Source: Ancylobacter sp. IITR112 (GTDB lineage Bacteria; Pseudomonadota; Alphaproteobacteria; Rhizobiales; Xanthobacteraceae). From it: a DNA stretch of 64,000 nt. Of this stretch, positions 41,889 through 52,895 are shown one piece after another. The notes below the pieces were generated by a model. It was not told the DNA's origin and searched no databases. It worked only from the letters and a program-made list of their open reading frames with translations. The position numbers and the translations under genes are program-made. The DNA is taken from NCBI RefSeq assembly GCF_041415945.1, contig NZ_JBGCUS010000001.1:682001-746000 (forward strand), written 5' to 3'. The first letter of the stretch is position 1. The number at the start of each line of letters is the position of its first letter.

Positions 41889-42617
41889 CTAGAGGTCCGT
41901 TCCGTTCGGCACGATCACCAGATCGCGTATGGTCACGTTACGCGGGCGGGTCAGCATGAAGATGACGCAGTCCGCCACTTCCTTTGCTTCCATCAGGGCC
42001 CCGGAGGCAAGAGCCTCGTCGAGCTTGGCCTGCGGCCAGTCCTTGATGAGCGCGGTAACGACTGGCCCGGGCAGAACCGCGCCGACGCGGATGCCGTGCT
42101 TGGCCACCTGCCGCCGTGTGGTGTGGACGAAGGCCTGCACGGCGAATTTCGAGGCGGTGTAGATCGGCTCCCACACCACGGGCACGACGCCGGCGATGGA
42201 GGAGGTGAACAGCACGTCGCCGCTCCCGCGTTCCACCATATGCGGCAGCACCGCCTGCACGGTGCGGAAGGCGGCGTTGATGTTGAGGTTCAGCACCCGG
42301 TCCCACACGTCGGGGTCGCCTTCCACCACATCGCCGCCGATATAGGCGCCGGCATTGGCGTGGAAGATGTCGAGCTGGCCGCATTTTTCGAGGATCTGCG
42401 GCAGCATGGTGGCGACGCTCGCGGGGTCGAGCAGGTCGACCACGACCGGCACCGCTTTCGGGCCGAGCTCCTTGCAAAGCGCGGTGAGCGTGTCGGCGGC
42501 GCGGTCGACCAGGGCGACGGTCGCGCCCTCACTGAGCATGGCGCGGGCGCATTCGAGCCCGATGCCCGAGGCTGCGCCGGTGATGGCCGCCACCTTGCCT
42601 TCAAGACGGTTTGCCAT
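41889..42617 (-). CDS. ribitol-dehydrogenase-like SDR
   Basis: A 242-residue classical [11 protein letters not shown] (about 12-19), NAGA, catalytic Ser in FTSSIAGV and YTASK with the Tyr and Lys. It resembles ribitol 2-dehydrogenases, oxidising ribitol to D-ribulose, though related SDRs use other polyols. The ATG at 42617 was chosen over a 19-residue extension. Three bases separate its stop from the kinase start. Confidence 0.87.
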   Translation of the reverse strand: MANRLEGKVAAITGAASGIGLECARAMLSEGATVALVDRAADTLTALCKELGPKAVPVVVDLLDPASVATMLPQILEKCGQLDIFHANAGAYIGGDVVEGDPDVWDRVLNLNINAAFRTVQAVLPHMVERGSGDVLFTSSIAGVVPVVWEPIYTASKFAVQAFVHTTRRQVAKHGIRVGAVLPGPVVTALIKDWPQAKLDEALASGALMEAKEVADCVIFMLTRPRNVTIRDLVIVPNGTDL

Positions 42618-42673
42618 GGAAACTCCGATGAGTTGGGAGACACCCGGTTGACGGGCGGAAGAAGCCTGCCGCA

Positions 42674-42698
42674 CCCCTCTCCCCGTCGGCGAGAGGGG
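42674..42698. repeat. GC-rich intergenic palindrome
   Basis: CCCCTCTC (42674-42681) pairs with GAGAGGGG (42691-42698) around CCCGTCGGC. A variant of the hairpin at 12548-12570. It lies in the 94-base gap between the two dehydrogenase genes and could attenuate the operon. Confidence 0.55.
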
Positions 42699-42711
42699 GC
42701 AGGTCGACGCT

Positions 42712-43752
42712 TTAACCCGGCATCACGATTTGCAGCTTCACGTCGGTCGGCAGGCCCTTGGCGGCGCGGTCGAACGCCTCGATGCTGCGGGCGAAGTCGA
42801 AGGTCTCGGAGATCAGTGGCTTGAGGTCGACCTTGCCGGAGGCGATGAGATTCACCGCGCGGTCGAAATTATTGGCGTAGCGGAACACGGTCTCGATCCG
42901 CGCTTCCTTGATGATCGCCGCCGCCACGTCGAATTTGGTCGTCTCCACCGGCATGCCGATCAGCACCAGCGTGCCGCCGGGGCGCACAATGTCGAAAATG
43001 CCCTCATAGGCGCGCGGCGAACCGCTGGCCTCGAACACCACATCGGCGCCCCAGCCCTCGGTCTCCTCGGCGATCACCTCGGCCAAGGGGCGCTCGGTGA
43101 TGTTGACCGGGTGAACGCCCGGATACTGGCCGGCAATGGCGAGCTTCGGCGCGGAAAGATCGGAGATGTAGACGCGCGAGCAGCCGCCAGCCAGCGCGGC
43201 GAGCGCGGTCATGATGCCGATCGGGCCGCAGCCGATGACGACGGCCACATCGCCCGGGGTGATGCGGGCGCGGGTCGCCGCCTGCAGGCCGACGGCGAAG
43301 GGTTCCACCATCGCGCCTTCGGCGAAGGAGACATTCGCCGGCAGCTTATAGGTGAAGGCGGCGGGGTGGACCACCTCGGGGGTCAGCACGCCATGGATCG
43401 GCGGCGTCGCCCAGAACCGCACATCCGGGTCGACATTGTAGATGCCGAGCTTGGTGGCGCGCGAATTCATGTTCGGCACGCCCGGCTCCATGCAGACCCG
43501 GTCGCCGACCTTGAGGTTCTTCACATTGGCGCCGACCGCCGTGACCGTGCCGGCCGCCTCATGGCCGAGCACCATGGGTTCGCGCACGATGAAGGAGCCG
43601 ATGGCGCCGTGGGTGTAGTAATGCACGTCGCTGCCGCAGACGCCGACCGTGTGGATGGAAATCTTCACGTCGTCCGGGCCGACCTCGAGCGGGAGGTCGA
43701 TGTCGCGAAGGGCAAGTTCGCCCTTCTTTTCGAGAACCAGTGCCTGCACCAT
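42712..43752 (-). CDS. zinc-dependent xylitol/sorbitol-type dehydrogenase (MDR)
   Basis: A 346-residue medium-chain dehydrogenase: [13 protein letters not shown] with the catalytic Cys, LGHEAAGTV with the catalytic His, and the nucleotide fold [16 protein letters not shown]. The structural-zinc cysteines are absent from the loop after [15 protein letters not shown], normal in bacterial xylitol dehydrogenases. Converts a pentitol such as xylitol or D-arabitol to a ketose with NAD. Sits between the ABC ATPase and the SDR. Confidence 0.9.
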   Translation of the reverse strand: MVQALVLEKKGELALRDIDLPLEVGPDDVKISIHTVGVCGSDVHYYTHGAIGSFIVREPMVLGHEAAGTVTAVGANVKNLKVGDRVCMEPGVPNMNSRATKLGIYNVDPDVRFWATPPIHGVLTPEVVHPAAFTYKLPANVSFAEGAMVEPFAVGLQAATRARITPGDVAVVIGCGPIGIMTALAALAGGCSRVYISDLSAPKLAIAGQYPGVHPVNITERPLAEVIAEETEGWGADVVFEASGSPRAYEGIFDIVRPGGTLVLIGMPVETTKFDVAAAIIKEARIETVFRYANNFDRAVNLIASGKVDLKPLISETFDFARSIEAFDRAAKGLPTDVKLQIVMPG

Positions 43753-43790
43753 GGGGCGTGTCCTGCTGGAGTGTGCCGTCGCCGGGGCGC

Positions 43791-44873
<1,083 letters not shown>

Positions 44874-44920
44874 CATACAGTCTCCAGAGTGGCCGGCCGC
44901 GAGGGTCCGGCGGCCGTCCA

Positions 44921-45895
44921 TCAGTCCTTGAGCAGCGCCGAGGCGCAGCCTTCGTCCGTCACCAACCGTTTCACATAGCCCGCGCGCAGGATCGCCCGCA
45001 CGATCGGCACCTTGTAGAGCCCGCCCGAGGCGAGGATCGAGTGGCGCACCGGCTTCACCTCATGCGGGGCCAGCGACAGCACGCGCTCGTTCAGAGGGTG
45101 GTCCACCGGGCGCCCGTCGGCGTCGAGGAACATGCCGAGCAGATCGCCCACCGCGCCGGCGGCGCGCAGGCTGTCGATGTTCTCGGAGACGGTCTGCGTC
45201 TGCACCAGCAGGGAGCGGGTCGTCATGTCACCGCAGGAGAGCAGCGCCACGTCGACCGTCCGCGCCCGGCGCATGGTCTCGCTGATCCCATGGTGCGAGA
45301 GCAGCATGGTGCGGCTCTCGGGCGTCGGGAAATAGAGCGGGGCGGCGAGATAGTAGCATTCGGCGGAGATGGCGCGGGCATAGCCGGTCGCCACCTCGAA
45401 GGTGCTGGAGCCCGAGCCGCGGGTCAGCCCGCCCATGACCGAGGTTACCCAGCTTTCCGCCATCGGGCGGGCGGTGATGCGCTTGAGCCCGGCGGCGAGC
45501 GTCTTGCCCCAGCCGACACCGAGGCCCATGCCATTTTCCAGCAGCGTGTCGAGCATGCCGCCAGCGGCTTCGCCGATGACGCGCTGCTGCTCGGCCTCGT
45601 CGGGGAGGGATGGCACAACGGTGACTTGTTCCAGCCCATACTCGGCCTTCAGCTTCTGCTCGGCCTCGATGCAATCGGCCATGGGCAGGCGGATGTCGAT
45701 GAACACCGAGCCGTCGGAGCGCACCTGACCAAGAATCTTGTTGGTGCGCAGTCGCGTGAGGCCGAGCTGGTCGGCGATTTCCTGCTGGGTCAGGCCGCCG
45801 ATGTAATAGAGCCAGGCGACCCGCGCACGGATTTGCGCCGCCTCCATCTCCTGCGTGCCCACCGGCCTGCCGCGCTCGCGCCCGCCCCCGTTCAT
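44921..45895 (-). CDS. SorC/DeoR-family polyol-responsive regulator 2
   Basis: A 324-residue regulator with helix-turn-helix [24 protein letters not shown] (about 34-57) and SorC sensor domain ([24 protein letters not shown]). Paralogue of the protein at 28613. It is embedded in the minus-strand operon between the isomerase and ATPase genes, so it regulates its own operon, probably from a site in the gap upstream of 50718. Confidence 0.9.
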   Translation of the reverse strand: MNGGGRERGRPVGTQEMEAAQIRARVAWLYYIGGLTQQEIADQLGLTRLRTNKILGQVRSDGSVFIDIRLPMADCIEAEQKLKAEYGLEQVTVVPSLPDEAEQQRVIGEAAGGMLDTLLENGMGLGVGWGKTLAAGLKRITARPMAESWVTSVMGGLTRGSGSSTFEVATGYARAISAECYYLAAPLYFPTPESRTMLLSHHGISETMRRARTVDVALLSCGDMTTRSLLVQTQTVSENIDSLRAAGAVGDLLGMFLDADGRPVDHPLNERVLSLAPHEVKPVRHSILASGGLYKVPIVRAILRAGYVKRLVTDEGCASALLKD

Positions 45896-45904
45896 CGCCG
45901 GTGC

Positions 45905-46819
45905 CTATGCGAGAGCGAGCTTGAGGCGCGCGCAGCTTGTCTCCAGCGCGGCGAGGATGGTGCGGCTGTCTTCTTCGAAGGGATAGAACACTTCGAGGAA
46001 CACCGGGCAGGTGTCGGTGCCGGTGCGCCGCAGCAGGGCGGCGGCCTCCAGCGGATCGACCTTGCCGGGCACGGTGAAGTCCCAATGGCGGTCGAAGGCG
46101 AAGTCGGTCTGCTGGATGTGAACGGCGGTGGTGACGTCGGCGAGGTCCCGCAGCCAGGTTTCCATGCCGCCGGTCACGTCGCCATAGAGCGGCGCGAAGG
46201 TGGCGTGGCCCCAGTCGATGCAGAGGCGCCATGGCACCGCGCTGTGGGCCACGTCGTTCATCATCTGCCGGGCCTGGGCGATGGTCCATGGCCATTCGCG
46301 ACGCAGCGGCGTCGGCTCGACATAGAGCTCGCTCAGCCCTTCCGCTGCCGCGCGCTCGCCGAGCCGGTGCATGCGCGTGACGAGTTCGGCGTAATCGGCG
46401 GAATCGAGGGAGTCGGCCTCGCTGCCATCGAGCCGCGCGGCAAGCGCGCCAAGCGGCCCGCCGACGCGGGGAATGCCGGCCAGCGCGGCGAAGCGATAGG
46501 CACGGCCGAGCCAGTATTCGGCGTAGTTGCGCACCGCCGGATCGGGATGCAGGAGCTGGTTGAAGCTGTAATGAGCGAGGCCGATGAAGGCGCTGTGGAT
46601 GGTGAGCCCCGCCGACTCGGCCGCGCGCCGCACCTCGGCCGCATGGCGGTCGACAATGGCGTCCGGCCACATGGGATCGACGAGGTCGAAAGAGAACTGC
46701 ACGAGATCGAGGCCGAGCCGCTCGCGCACAACGGCGGTCCACAGCTCCGGCGTGATCCAGCGCTTGGTACAGAAGCCGAGATTGATGCCGAAGCGGATCG
46801 GTGCGGGGGCGTTGCTCAC
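45905..46819 (-). CDS. TIM-barrel sugar (phosphate) isomerase/epimerase
   Basis: A 304-residue AP-endonuclease-2-like TIM barrel. FGINLGFCTKRW at the start, SAFIGLAHYSFNQLLHPD, YVEPTPLRREWPW, CIDWGHATF and FLEVFYPFEEDS carry the Glu, Asp and His of the usual metal site. This superfamily covers tagatose/psicose epimerases and tetrulose-phosphate isomerases of erythritol pathways; substrate here is unknown. Overlaps the downstream end of the permease gene by 4 bases. Confidence 0.82.
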   Translation of the reverse strand: MSNAPAPIRFGINLGFCTKRWITPELWTAVVRERLGLDLVQFSFDLVDPMWPDAIVDRHAAEVRRAAESAGLTIHSAFIGLAHYSFNQLLHPDPAVRNYAEYWLGRAYRFAALAGIPRVGGPLGALAARLDGSEADSLDSADYAELVTRMHRLGERAAAEGLSELYVEPTPLRREWPWTIAQARQMMNDVAHSAVPWRLCIDWGHATFAPLYGDVTGGMETWLRDLADVTTAVHIQQTDFAFDRHWDFTVPGKVDPLEAAALLRRTGTDTCPVFLEVFYPFEEDSRTILAALETSCARLKLALA

Positions 46820-47634
46820 TTCGTCGCTCCCATGGTCAGGCCGCGCACCATGTGCCGGGAGACGATGAGCGCGAAGATGGTAACGGGCAGCACGATGACG
46901 GTGCCGGTGGCCATGATCTTGCCCCAGGGCAGCTCATAGCCCGACATGAAGCTGGTGGCGACAACCGGTGCGGTCTGCACGTTGCGGCGGGTCAGCACCA
47001 GCGCATAGAGCAGCTCGTTCCAGGAGAAAATGAAGGAGAAGATGGCCGACACCGCGATGCCCGGCGCGCCGAGCGGCAGGTAGATCTTGCGGAAGATGGT
47101 GAACTGGCTCGCCCCATCGAGTCGCGCGGCCTGCTCAAGATCCGCCGGGATCGACTTGAACTGATCCGTGACGATCCACACCACGATCGGCAGTTGGAAA
47201 GTGAGGTAGATGAGGATCAGCACCAGATGGGTATCGAGCAGCCCGACCTGAATCGCCAGCAGATAGACCGGCAGCGCCAGCACGATCGGGCTGATCATGC
47301 GGTTGGAGATGAACCAGAACCAGAGGTCGGACTTGCCGCGGAACTCATAGCGGGCGAGGGCGAAGGCCGCCGGCGCGCCGAGGATGACGGCCAGCAATGT
47401 CGAGCAGGTGGCGACGATCAGCGAGTTGATGATGGCGCCGCTGACCTTGGTGTCCGCAAAGATTTCCGCGTAGTTCTGCAGCGTCGGGGTGAAGAACCAC
47501 ACCGGCGGCGAGGACAGGATATCAGCCTGCGTCTTGAAGCTGGCCGACACCATCCAGAAGAACGGAAACAGCGTGAAGATAACCACGGCAGTCAGGCCGA
47601 GGGCGTGAAGCAGTTTGCCGGACGAGATACGCAT
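46816..47634 (-). CDS. polyol ABC transporter permease 2b
   Basis: A 272-residue CUT1 permease with six helices and coupling motif EQAARLDGASQFTIFRKIYLPLGAPG. The ATG at 47634 shares one base with the stop of the partner permease, so the two are translationally coupled. Confidence 0.92.
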   Translation of the reverse strand: MRISSGKLLHALGLTAVVIFTLFPFFWMVSASFKTQADILSSPPVWFFTPTLQNYAEIFADTKVSGAIINSLIVATCSTLLAVILGAPAAFALARYEFRGKSDLWFWFISNRMISPIVLALPVYLLAIQVGLLDTHLVLILIYLTFQLPIVVWIVTDQFKSIPADLEQAARLDGASQFTIFRKIYLPLGAPGIAVSAIFSFIFSWNELLYALVLTRRNVQTAPVVATSFMSGYELPWGKIMATGTVIVLPVTIFALIVSRHMVRGLTMGATK

Positions 47635-48551
47635 CAGTGAACCTCGCGGTAAAGCAGGCGGATATAGAGCCGGCTGATGATGATTGTGAGGATCAGCAAG
47701 AGGATCGCCTGCGCCGAAGCGGTGCCGAGATCGAAGATGCGGAAGCCGACGCGCTGGATGTAGATCGAAATGAGATCGGTGGCCGAGCCGGGGCCGCCGC
47801 GCGTCATCACGAACACCATGTCGAACAGCTTGAGCACATCCGCCGAGCGCAGGATCATCACCGCGGTGAGGCCGGGCAGCAGATAGGGCAGTTGCACATG
47901 CCGCAGCAAAGCCAGCTTTGACGAGGTTTCCAGTCGCGCCGCCTCCTCGATCTCGCCCGGCACCATGGAGAGGCCGGCGAGGAAGATGAGCGCGCAGAAC
48001 GGCGTCCACTGCCACACATCCATGATGACGATGGCGGCGAAGGCGCCGTCCTGGGTTGACAGCCAGTCTATGGGCCCCAGCCCGAACACGCTCAGGGCCT
48101 GGTTGGCCACGCCGAAATCTCTGTTGAAAATCAAGCGCCCGACAAGGCCGACCACGGCATAGGTCGTGGCCAGTGGGACGACCAGTGTGACCCGTGCGAG
48201 CGATTTGAGCAGCCCCATGCCGGGCTTGTGCAGCAGCAGGGCGATGGCGAGGCCGAGCGCCACCTGGATCGGCAGCACGGTCACGTAGAACTTGGCGGTG
48301 AGGAACAGCGAGGACCAGAAGGTGCTGTCGGTCAGCACGTTCACATAGTTCTCGAAGCCGATGAAGGGAAAACCCTCGCGCGGCCGGGTGATGTTGTAGC
48401 GCCGGAACGAGGTGACCAGCGCGAAGATCGTCGGATAGATGCCGATCACGAACAGCGTCAGCACCGCCGGCGCCAGGAACCAGAGCGGCGTCCAGCGTCC
48501 ATAGCCCCGGTTGGGCCGGCGTTGTGCGGGGGATGTCGCGGTGTCGCTCAT
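47634..48551 (-). CDS. polyol ABC transporter permease 2a
   Basis: A 305-residue CUT1 permease with six helices; PLWFLAPAVLTLFVIGIYPTIFALVTSFR starts the family pattern and EEAARLETSSKLALLRHVQLPYLLPG is the coupling motif, with Glu-Thr-Ser in place of the usual Asp-Gly-Ala. Membrane partner of the preceding entry. Confidence 0.92.
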   Translation of the reverse strand: MSDTATSPAQRRPNRGYGRWTPLWFLAPAVLTLFVIGIYPTIFALVTSFRRYNITRPREGFPFIGFENYVNVLTDSTFWSSLFLTAKFYVTVLPIQVALGLAIALLLHKPGMGLLKSLARVTLVVPLATTYAVVGLVGRLIFNRDFGVANQALSVFGLGPIDWLSTQDGAFAAIVIMDVWQWTPFCALIFLAGLSMVPGEIEEAARLETSSKLALLRHVQLPYLLPGLTAVMILRSADVLKLFDMVFVMTRGGPGSATDLISIYIQRVGFRIFDLGTASAQAILLLILTIIISRLYIRLLYREVH

Positions 48552-48594
48552 GGCGTCTTCCTGTGGTGCCTACCGGGGGAGAAGGGACCCAAGG

Positions 48595-49149
48595 TCACTC
48601 CAGATTCGTATGGTTGGCGCGCATCTGCGCCGGGGTCACGCCCAGCCGGTCGCGCAGGCCGAGGATCAGGATCTCGAACAGCAGATAGAGCGCGCCCTCA
48701 TAGAGCGAGCCCATCGGCAGAACCGAGGTCGCGGCCGCGCCCTGGTCGCTGGCCATGGTCTGGGCGGGAACGGTGAGCACCCGGTCGGCGCGGGCGGCGG
48801 CGGCCCCGCCCGCCTCGGCGGTGACGACGAGGGTGCGGGCGCCGGCGGCGCGCGCCTCGCCCATCAGCGCGGCGACGGTGGAGAAGTCGCCCGGTCCGGC
48901 CGACACCACCAGCACGTCGCCGGGGCCGACCGGCGGGGTGGTCATGTCGCCCACCACAGCGGCCTTGAGGCCGAGATGGAACAGGCGCATGGCGAGGCCC
49001 TTGACCTGCAGGCCCTCGCGGCCGACGCCGTAGAGCGCGATGCGGTTGGCGCCGGCGAGTTCCGCGATGGCGCCGTCCAGTTCGTCGGCGCGGACCTGGT
49101 CGAGGCAGGCGCGGATCTCGTCCAGGGCGCGGGCGTGCAGCGTGGTCAT
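48595..49149 (-). CDS. SIS-domain isomerase, 6-phospho-3-hexuloisomerase-like
   Basis: A 184-residue SIS-fold protein. GVGREGLQVKGLAMRLFHLGLKA and GDMTTPPVGPGDVLVVSAGPGD follow the pattern of 6-phospho-3-hexuloisomerase, but the usual SGSGET loop is SAGPGD, so substrate may differ. No hexulose-phosphate synthase partner is seen. It lies between the binding-protein gene and the permeases, which suggests isomerisation of a phosphorylated polyol product. The ATG at 49149 was chosen over a 23-residue extension. Confidence 0.82.
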   Translation of the reverse strand: MTTLHARALDEIRACLDQVRADELDGAIAELAGANRIALYGVGREGLQVKGLAMRLFHLGLKAAVVGDMTTPPVGPGDVLVVSAGPGDFSTVAALMGEARAAGARTLVVTAEAGGAAAARADRVLTVPAQTMASDQGAAATSVLPMGSLYEGALYLLFEILILGLRDRLGVTPAQMRANHTNLE

Positions 49150-49290
49150 GGCATTGGCTTTCGCAAGCGTCGAGGCCTCGATGGCCTCCGGGCATCGGCA
49201 TACTGAGAGGCCCGGCAAACGCCAGGCGCCTCAGGATGACGGCGCTTTCGGTTCCTGGAAACGTGCTGTTTCGGTTTTGGGATAAAGGGG

Positions 49291-49322
49291 GCGGATGCCG
49301 CTTCGCGGGTTGCGGCATCCGC
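49291..49322 (-). terminator. intercistronic hairpin after the binding-protein gene
   Basis: Perfect 11-bp stem GCGGATGCCGC/GCGGCATCCGC with a 10-base loop, followed on the minus strand by CCCCTTTATCC. It is in the 219-base gap between the binding-protein gene and the SIS gene, mirroring the hairpin after smoE; partial termination is likely. Confidence 0.7.
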
Positions 49323-49368
49323 CCGGAGGCCGGCGGCGCGGGAGAGAGGCCCCGCCGCCGACTTCAAC

Positions 49369-50718
49369 TCACTGCAGCAGCTTCTTCTTGCCGTCGTAAT
49401 AGCCTTCCTTGCCGAGGATGGCTTCCATGCGGGTGCCGATCTCCTTGGAACCGCCCTCGACGGTGACTTCACCCAGCATCATCTTGGAACCCCACTCGGC
49501 GACGATCTCGGAGATCGCCGGCCAGGCCGGGAAACGGGGACGATACTCGGGAACGCCGGCCTGCCAGGAGGCGACCATCGGCTCGACGAACTTGTACTTC
49601 GCCTTGATCTCCGGGTCGTTGTAGACCGCCATGCGGCCCGACACGCCGCCGGCCTCCACATAAGCCTTGGCGATATCTTCCGAGGTCGCCCACTGGATGA
49701 ACAGCCAGGTGGCCTTCTGCTGCTCGGGGCTCGCCTGCGAGGCGACGGCGAGCGAGAAGCCGCCCAGCGCGGGCAGGCGGCCGGCCGGGCCGGCGGGCTC
49801 CGGCGCCACGGCGAGGCAGTCGCCGAGCTTGGAGGTCGCGGGATCGGCGAGGGTGGAATAGAAGGCCGACCATTCGGTGATCATCGCCACCTGGCCCTGC
49901 GCCAGCGCGTTCACGGCCTCGGCATGGTCGAAGGAGACGACGCCCGGCGGCATGTACTTCATCAGGTCCTGACGGAAGTTGAGGCCGGTCTGGCTCTCCT
50001 TGCTCATCAGGTTGGACTTGAAGTCCTTGTTCAGCAGCGAGCCGCCGAACGGCCACAGGAAGCGCATGAAGCTGTCGGCCGACTGCGTCTCGCCGCGGCG
50101 CGACTGCAGGGCATAGGCGTACTGGTTCTTCTCCTTGTCGGTGAGCTTGGGACCGTAGACGGTCATCACCTCTTCCCAGGTCGCCGGCGGCTTGTCGAAG
50201 CCGGCTTCCTTGAGCTTGCAGGAATTATAGAACAGCAGGCCGGAATAATTGTCGAAGGGCAGGCCGTAGACCGTGCCGCCCCAGGAGCCGAAGGCTTCCA
50301 GCAGCAGCGGGAAGAAGCCGTCGAGCTTCAGGTTCGGGTCGGTGATCGCCTTGTCCTTGGCGAGTTCCTCGACCGGCACGAGCCAGCCATTTTCGGCGAA
50401 CTCGCCGATCCAGACGAGATCGACCAGCGCCATGGTGAGATCGCCGCGCGAGGTGAAGTTCAGCACTTCCTTCTCGCGGGTGTTCTCATAGGGGACGATT
50501 TCGTAATTGACCTTGATGCCGGTCTTCTTCTCGAACTCCGGCAGCAGCTTGATGATGGCGCGATAGCCCGGACGGTCGAGGAAGATGCCGTTGACTTCGG
50601 TGCCCTTCAGAGGCTTGGCCGCCTCTTCGAGCCAATCGGCCATCGCCGCGACGGGCATGGCCGCCGTCGCGGCCGCGAGGGCGACGACGCTGGCGCAGAT
50701 TCTCAATGCACGCTTCAT
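49369..50718 (-). CDS. polyol ABC transporter substrate-binding protein 2
   Basis: A 449-residue secreted CUT1 binding protein. Signal peptide residues 1-27 (ending near AAMA-D), then [37 protein letters not shown]. It is the first gene of the long minus-strand pentitol operon. The ATG at 50718 follows AGGAGGAAACC; the frame extends far upstream without support. Confidence 0.92.
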   Translation of the reverse strand: MKRALRICASVVALAAATAAMPVAAMADWLEEAAKPLKGTEVNGIFLDRPGYRAIIKLLPEFEKKTGIKVNYEIVPYENTREKEVLNFTSRGDLTMALVDLVWIGEFAENGWLVPVEELAKDKAITDPNLKLDGFFPLLLEAFGSWGGTVYGLPFDNYSGLLFYNSCKLKEAGFDKPPATWEEVMTVYGPKLTDKEKNQYAYALQSRRGETQSADSFMRFLWPFGGSLLNKDFKSNLMSKESQTGLNFRQDLMKYMPPGVVSFDHAEAVNALAQGQVAMITEWSAFYSTLADPATSKLGDCLAVAPEPAGPAGRLPALGGFSLAVASQASPEQQKATWLFIQWATSEDIAKAYVEAGGVSGRMAVYNDPEIKAKYKFVEPMVASWQAGVPEYRPRFPAWPAISEIVAEWGSKMMLGEVTVEGGSKEIGTRMEAILGKEGYYDGKKKLLQ

Positions 50719-51016
50719 GGTTTCCTCCTGAATTGGCACAGCGCCACGGTGTGGGCGAGGCCGGCACTGGGACGGTTCAAACCGTCTCTCGTCTTGGCGG
50801 CGGAGCGGGCCGTTGCCGGCGCTGTCATCCCCCACAAATGTGCCGGACGGGCCGGCCTCAACCTTGCTCCGACGCTTGTCGTGATGCCCGGCGGCGGCGA
50901 TGGCGGGCGGGCCATCGACAGGGAAAGCGATACATTTGTAATCTGAAATATGCAATAGCATCGACATCGAGCAAGCTGGCCAATGTGCGAGCGTCAACAA
51001 GCGTGATGAGGGCAGG

Positions 51017-51817
51017 ATGAACGCGGAGCATGATGATGGAACCGACACGCTGCGCGCCCGGCATGGCTTCGCCGAAACCTTGGCACGCAAGGCCGGGACG
51101 CGGGCCCGCCGCTTCTTCCTGCAGCGCGACACGCTGCACCCGGAGCTGAAATCCGCCTCGCAGGACCTCGTCAGCGAGGCGGACCGCAGCATCGAGGCGT
51201 GGCTGCGCCAGGCGATTCGGCGGCGCTTCCCCGAGGACGGTATTGTCGGCGAGGAGGAGGCGGCGAGTGAGGGCCGCTCCGGCTTCGTCTGGGTGATCGA
51301 CCCGATCGACGGCACCATGCCCTTCCTCGTCGGCCAGCCGAACTGGACGGTGTCAATCGGGCTCGCGCGGGGGACGGATCCCGTCGCCGGCGTGATCTAC
51401 GCGCCGATGCTGCGCGAGCTTTACTCGGCCGTTCTCGGCGGCGGCGCCCGGCTGAATGGGCGGGTGCTGACGATGAACCCGGACTGGACGGTCGCCTCCA
51501 CCACGACCGGCTTCGGCGCCACGCAGAAGGCGCCGGCGGCGGAGGTCGGGGCCTTTGTCGAGGCGCTGTACCGCGCCGGCGGCGTGCTGTTCCGCGTCGG
51601 TTCAGGGGCGTTGATGCTGGCCTATGTGGCGGCGAACCGGCTGGCCGGCTATTACGATCCGACGCTGCATTGCTGGGATTGCTGGGCTGGCATGGTGCTG
51701 GTGCGCGAGGCCGGCGGGGTTGTGACCTTCGAGGGGGATTTTTCCCGGCCCGGGGCGCTATGGGCCGGCAATGCGACCGTGCATGGTGAACTGCGGCGGC
51801 TGAGCGGGCGGGATTAG
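51017..51817 (+). CDS. inositol monophosphatase family protein
   Basis: A 266-residue Mg-dependent phosphatase fold: metal-site Glu in [29 protein letters not shown] (family DPIDGTxNF, with Pro for Asn), and [15 protein letters not shown] for the third motif. Possible substrates are inositol or sugar phosphates, histidinol phosphate or 3'-phosphoadenosine compounds. Divergent from the binding-protein gene across 298 bases that include an AT-rich run near 50930-50965 likely holding promoters. Role in the pentitol operon is uncertain. Confidence 0.88.
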   Translation: MNAEHDDGTDTLRARHGFAETLARKAGTRARRFFLQRDTLHPELKSASQDLVSEADRSIEAWLRQAIRRRFPEDGIVGEEEAASEGRSGFVWVIDPIDGTMPFLVGQPNWTVSIGLARGTDPVAGVIYAPMLRELYSAVLGGGARLNGRVLTMNPDWTVASTTTGFGATQKAPAAEVGAFVEALYRAGGVLFRVGSGALMLAYVAANRLAGYYDPTLHCWDCWAGMVLVREAGGVVTFEGDFSRPGALWAGNATVHGELRRLSGRD

Positions 51818-51950
51818 GCGGCGCCACCGGCGGCGAAGCTGCGCATTTCGTCATCCCAGCTTCGAGCACGGTCAAGCAGCCGGCTCCCCCGGCGATAGGC
51901 TTCCCCTGCGGTGCCGATGCTGCGGCAGATCGCCAACAGAGGGAACAGCC

Positions 51951-52895
51951 ATGATTTCACGCCTGCTCGTGACGTGCGTCGCCGTGTCCGCGACGCTCCT
52001 GTCCTCCTCCGCCTTCGCTGTGGACCCCGCCTCCTGCGCGAAGCCGCGCTTTTCCGATGTCGGCTGGACCGACATCACCGCCACCACCGCCGTCGCCAAT
52101 GAGCTTCTGACCCATCTCGGCTATCAGCCGAACGTCGCGGTGCTCTCCGTCGCCATCACCTTCAAGGCGCTGGAAAATGGCGACCGCGACATCTTCCTCG
52201 GCAACTGGATGCCGCTGCAGGAGCCGACGCAGGTGCCGCTGGTGAAGGCCGGCAAGGTCGAGGTGGCGGCGACCAATCTCGAAGGCGCGCGCATCGGCTT
52301 CGCCACCTCCAAGGCCGCCTATGAGGCCGGGCTGAAGACCTATGCCGACATCGCCAAGTTTAGGGACAAGCTGCAGGGCAAGATCTACGGCATCGAGGCC
52401 GGCAGCGGCGCCAACGCCACCATCTCCAAAATGATCGCCGACAACAGCTTCGGGCTGAAGGGCTTCGATCTCGTGGAATCCAGCGAGCAGGCGATGCTCA
52501 CCCAGGTCGGCCATCGCATCAAGCAGGGCGAGCCGGTGGTGTTCTTCGGCTGGCGGCCGCACCCGATGAACGTCAACCTGCCGATCGAATATCTCACCGA
52601 CGGCAAGGACGTGTTCGGCCCCAATGATGGCGGCGCCACGGTGCTGACCCTCACGCGTCCGGGCTACTCCAAGGAATGCCCGAATGTCGGCAAGCTGCTC
52701 AAGAACCTCGTCTTCGACGTGGCGATGGAAGACCAGCTGATGAGCGACATTCTCGACAAGGGAATGCAGCCGGACGCCGCGGTGAAGGCGTGGATGAAGC
52801 AGAACCCGGCGGCGGTGGACAAATGGCTCGCCGGCGTCACCACGCTCGATGGCAAGCCCGGCGCGGCGGCGGTGAAGAGCGGCCTCGGCCTCTGA
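51951..52895 (+). CDS. choX: choline/carnitine-type ABC substrate-binding protein (ChoX-like)
   Basis: A 314-residue periplasmic protein with signal peptide 1-23 (cleavage after AFA). It follows ChoX of Sinorhizobium: FSDVGWTDITATTAVANELLTHLGY, NGDRDIFLGNWMP, YGIEAGSGANATI and FFGWRPHPMN, with aromatic residues for a quaternary-ammonium cage. No permease or ATPase genes for it lie in the window, so it is an orphan binding protein or uses a distant transporter. Carnitine is a likely ligand given the neighbours, but choline or betaine is equally compatible. Confidence 0.88.
   Translation: MISRLLVTCVAVSATLLSSSAFAVDPASCAKPRFSDVGWTDITATTAVANELLTHLGYQPNVAVLSVAITFKALENGDRDIFLGNWMPLQEPTQVPLVKAGKVEVAATNLEGARIGFATSKAAYEAGLKTYADIAKFRDKLQGKIYGIEAGSGANATISKMIADNSFGLKGFDLVESSEQAMLTQVGHRIKQGEPVVFFGWRPHPMNVNLPIEYLTDGKDVFGPNDGGATVLTLTRPGYSKECPNVGKLLKNLVFDVAMEDQLMSDILDKGMQPDAAVKAWMKQNPAAVDKWLAGVTTLDGKPGAAAVKSGLGL

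Noticed and set aside
50930..50965. Second SorC operator upstream of the pentitol operon
   Set aside because: The AT-rich run has ATTTGTA and TATGCAAT but not a clear direct or inverted repeat matching the site at 29771-29799.
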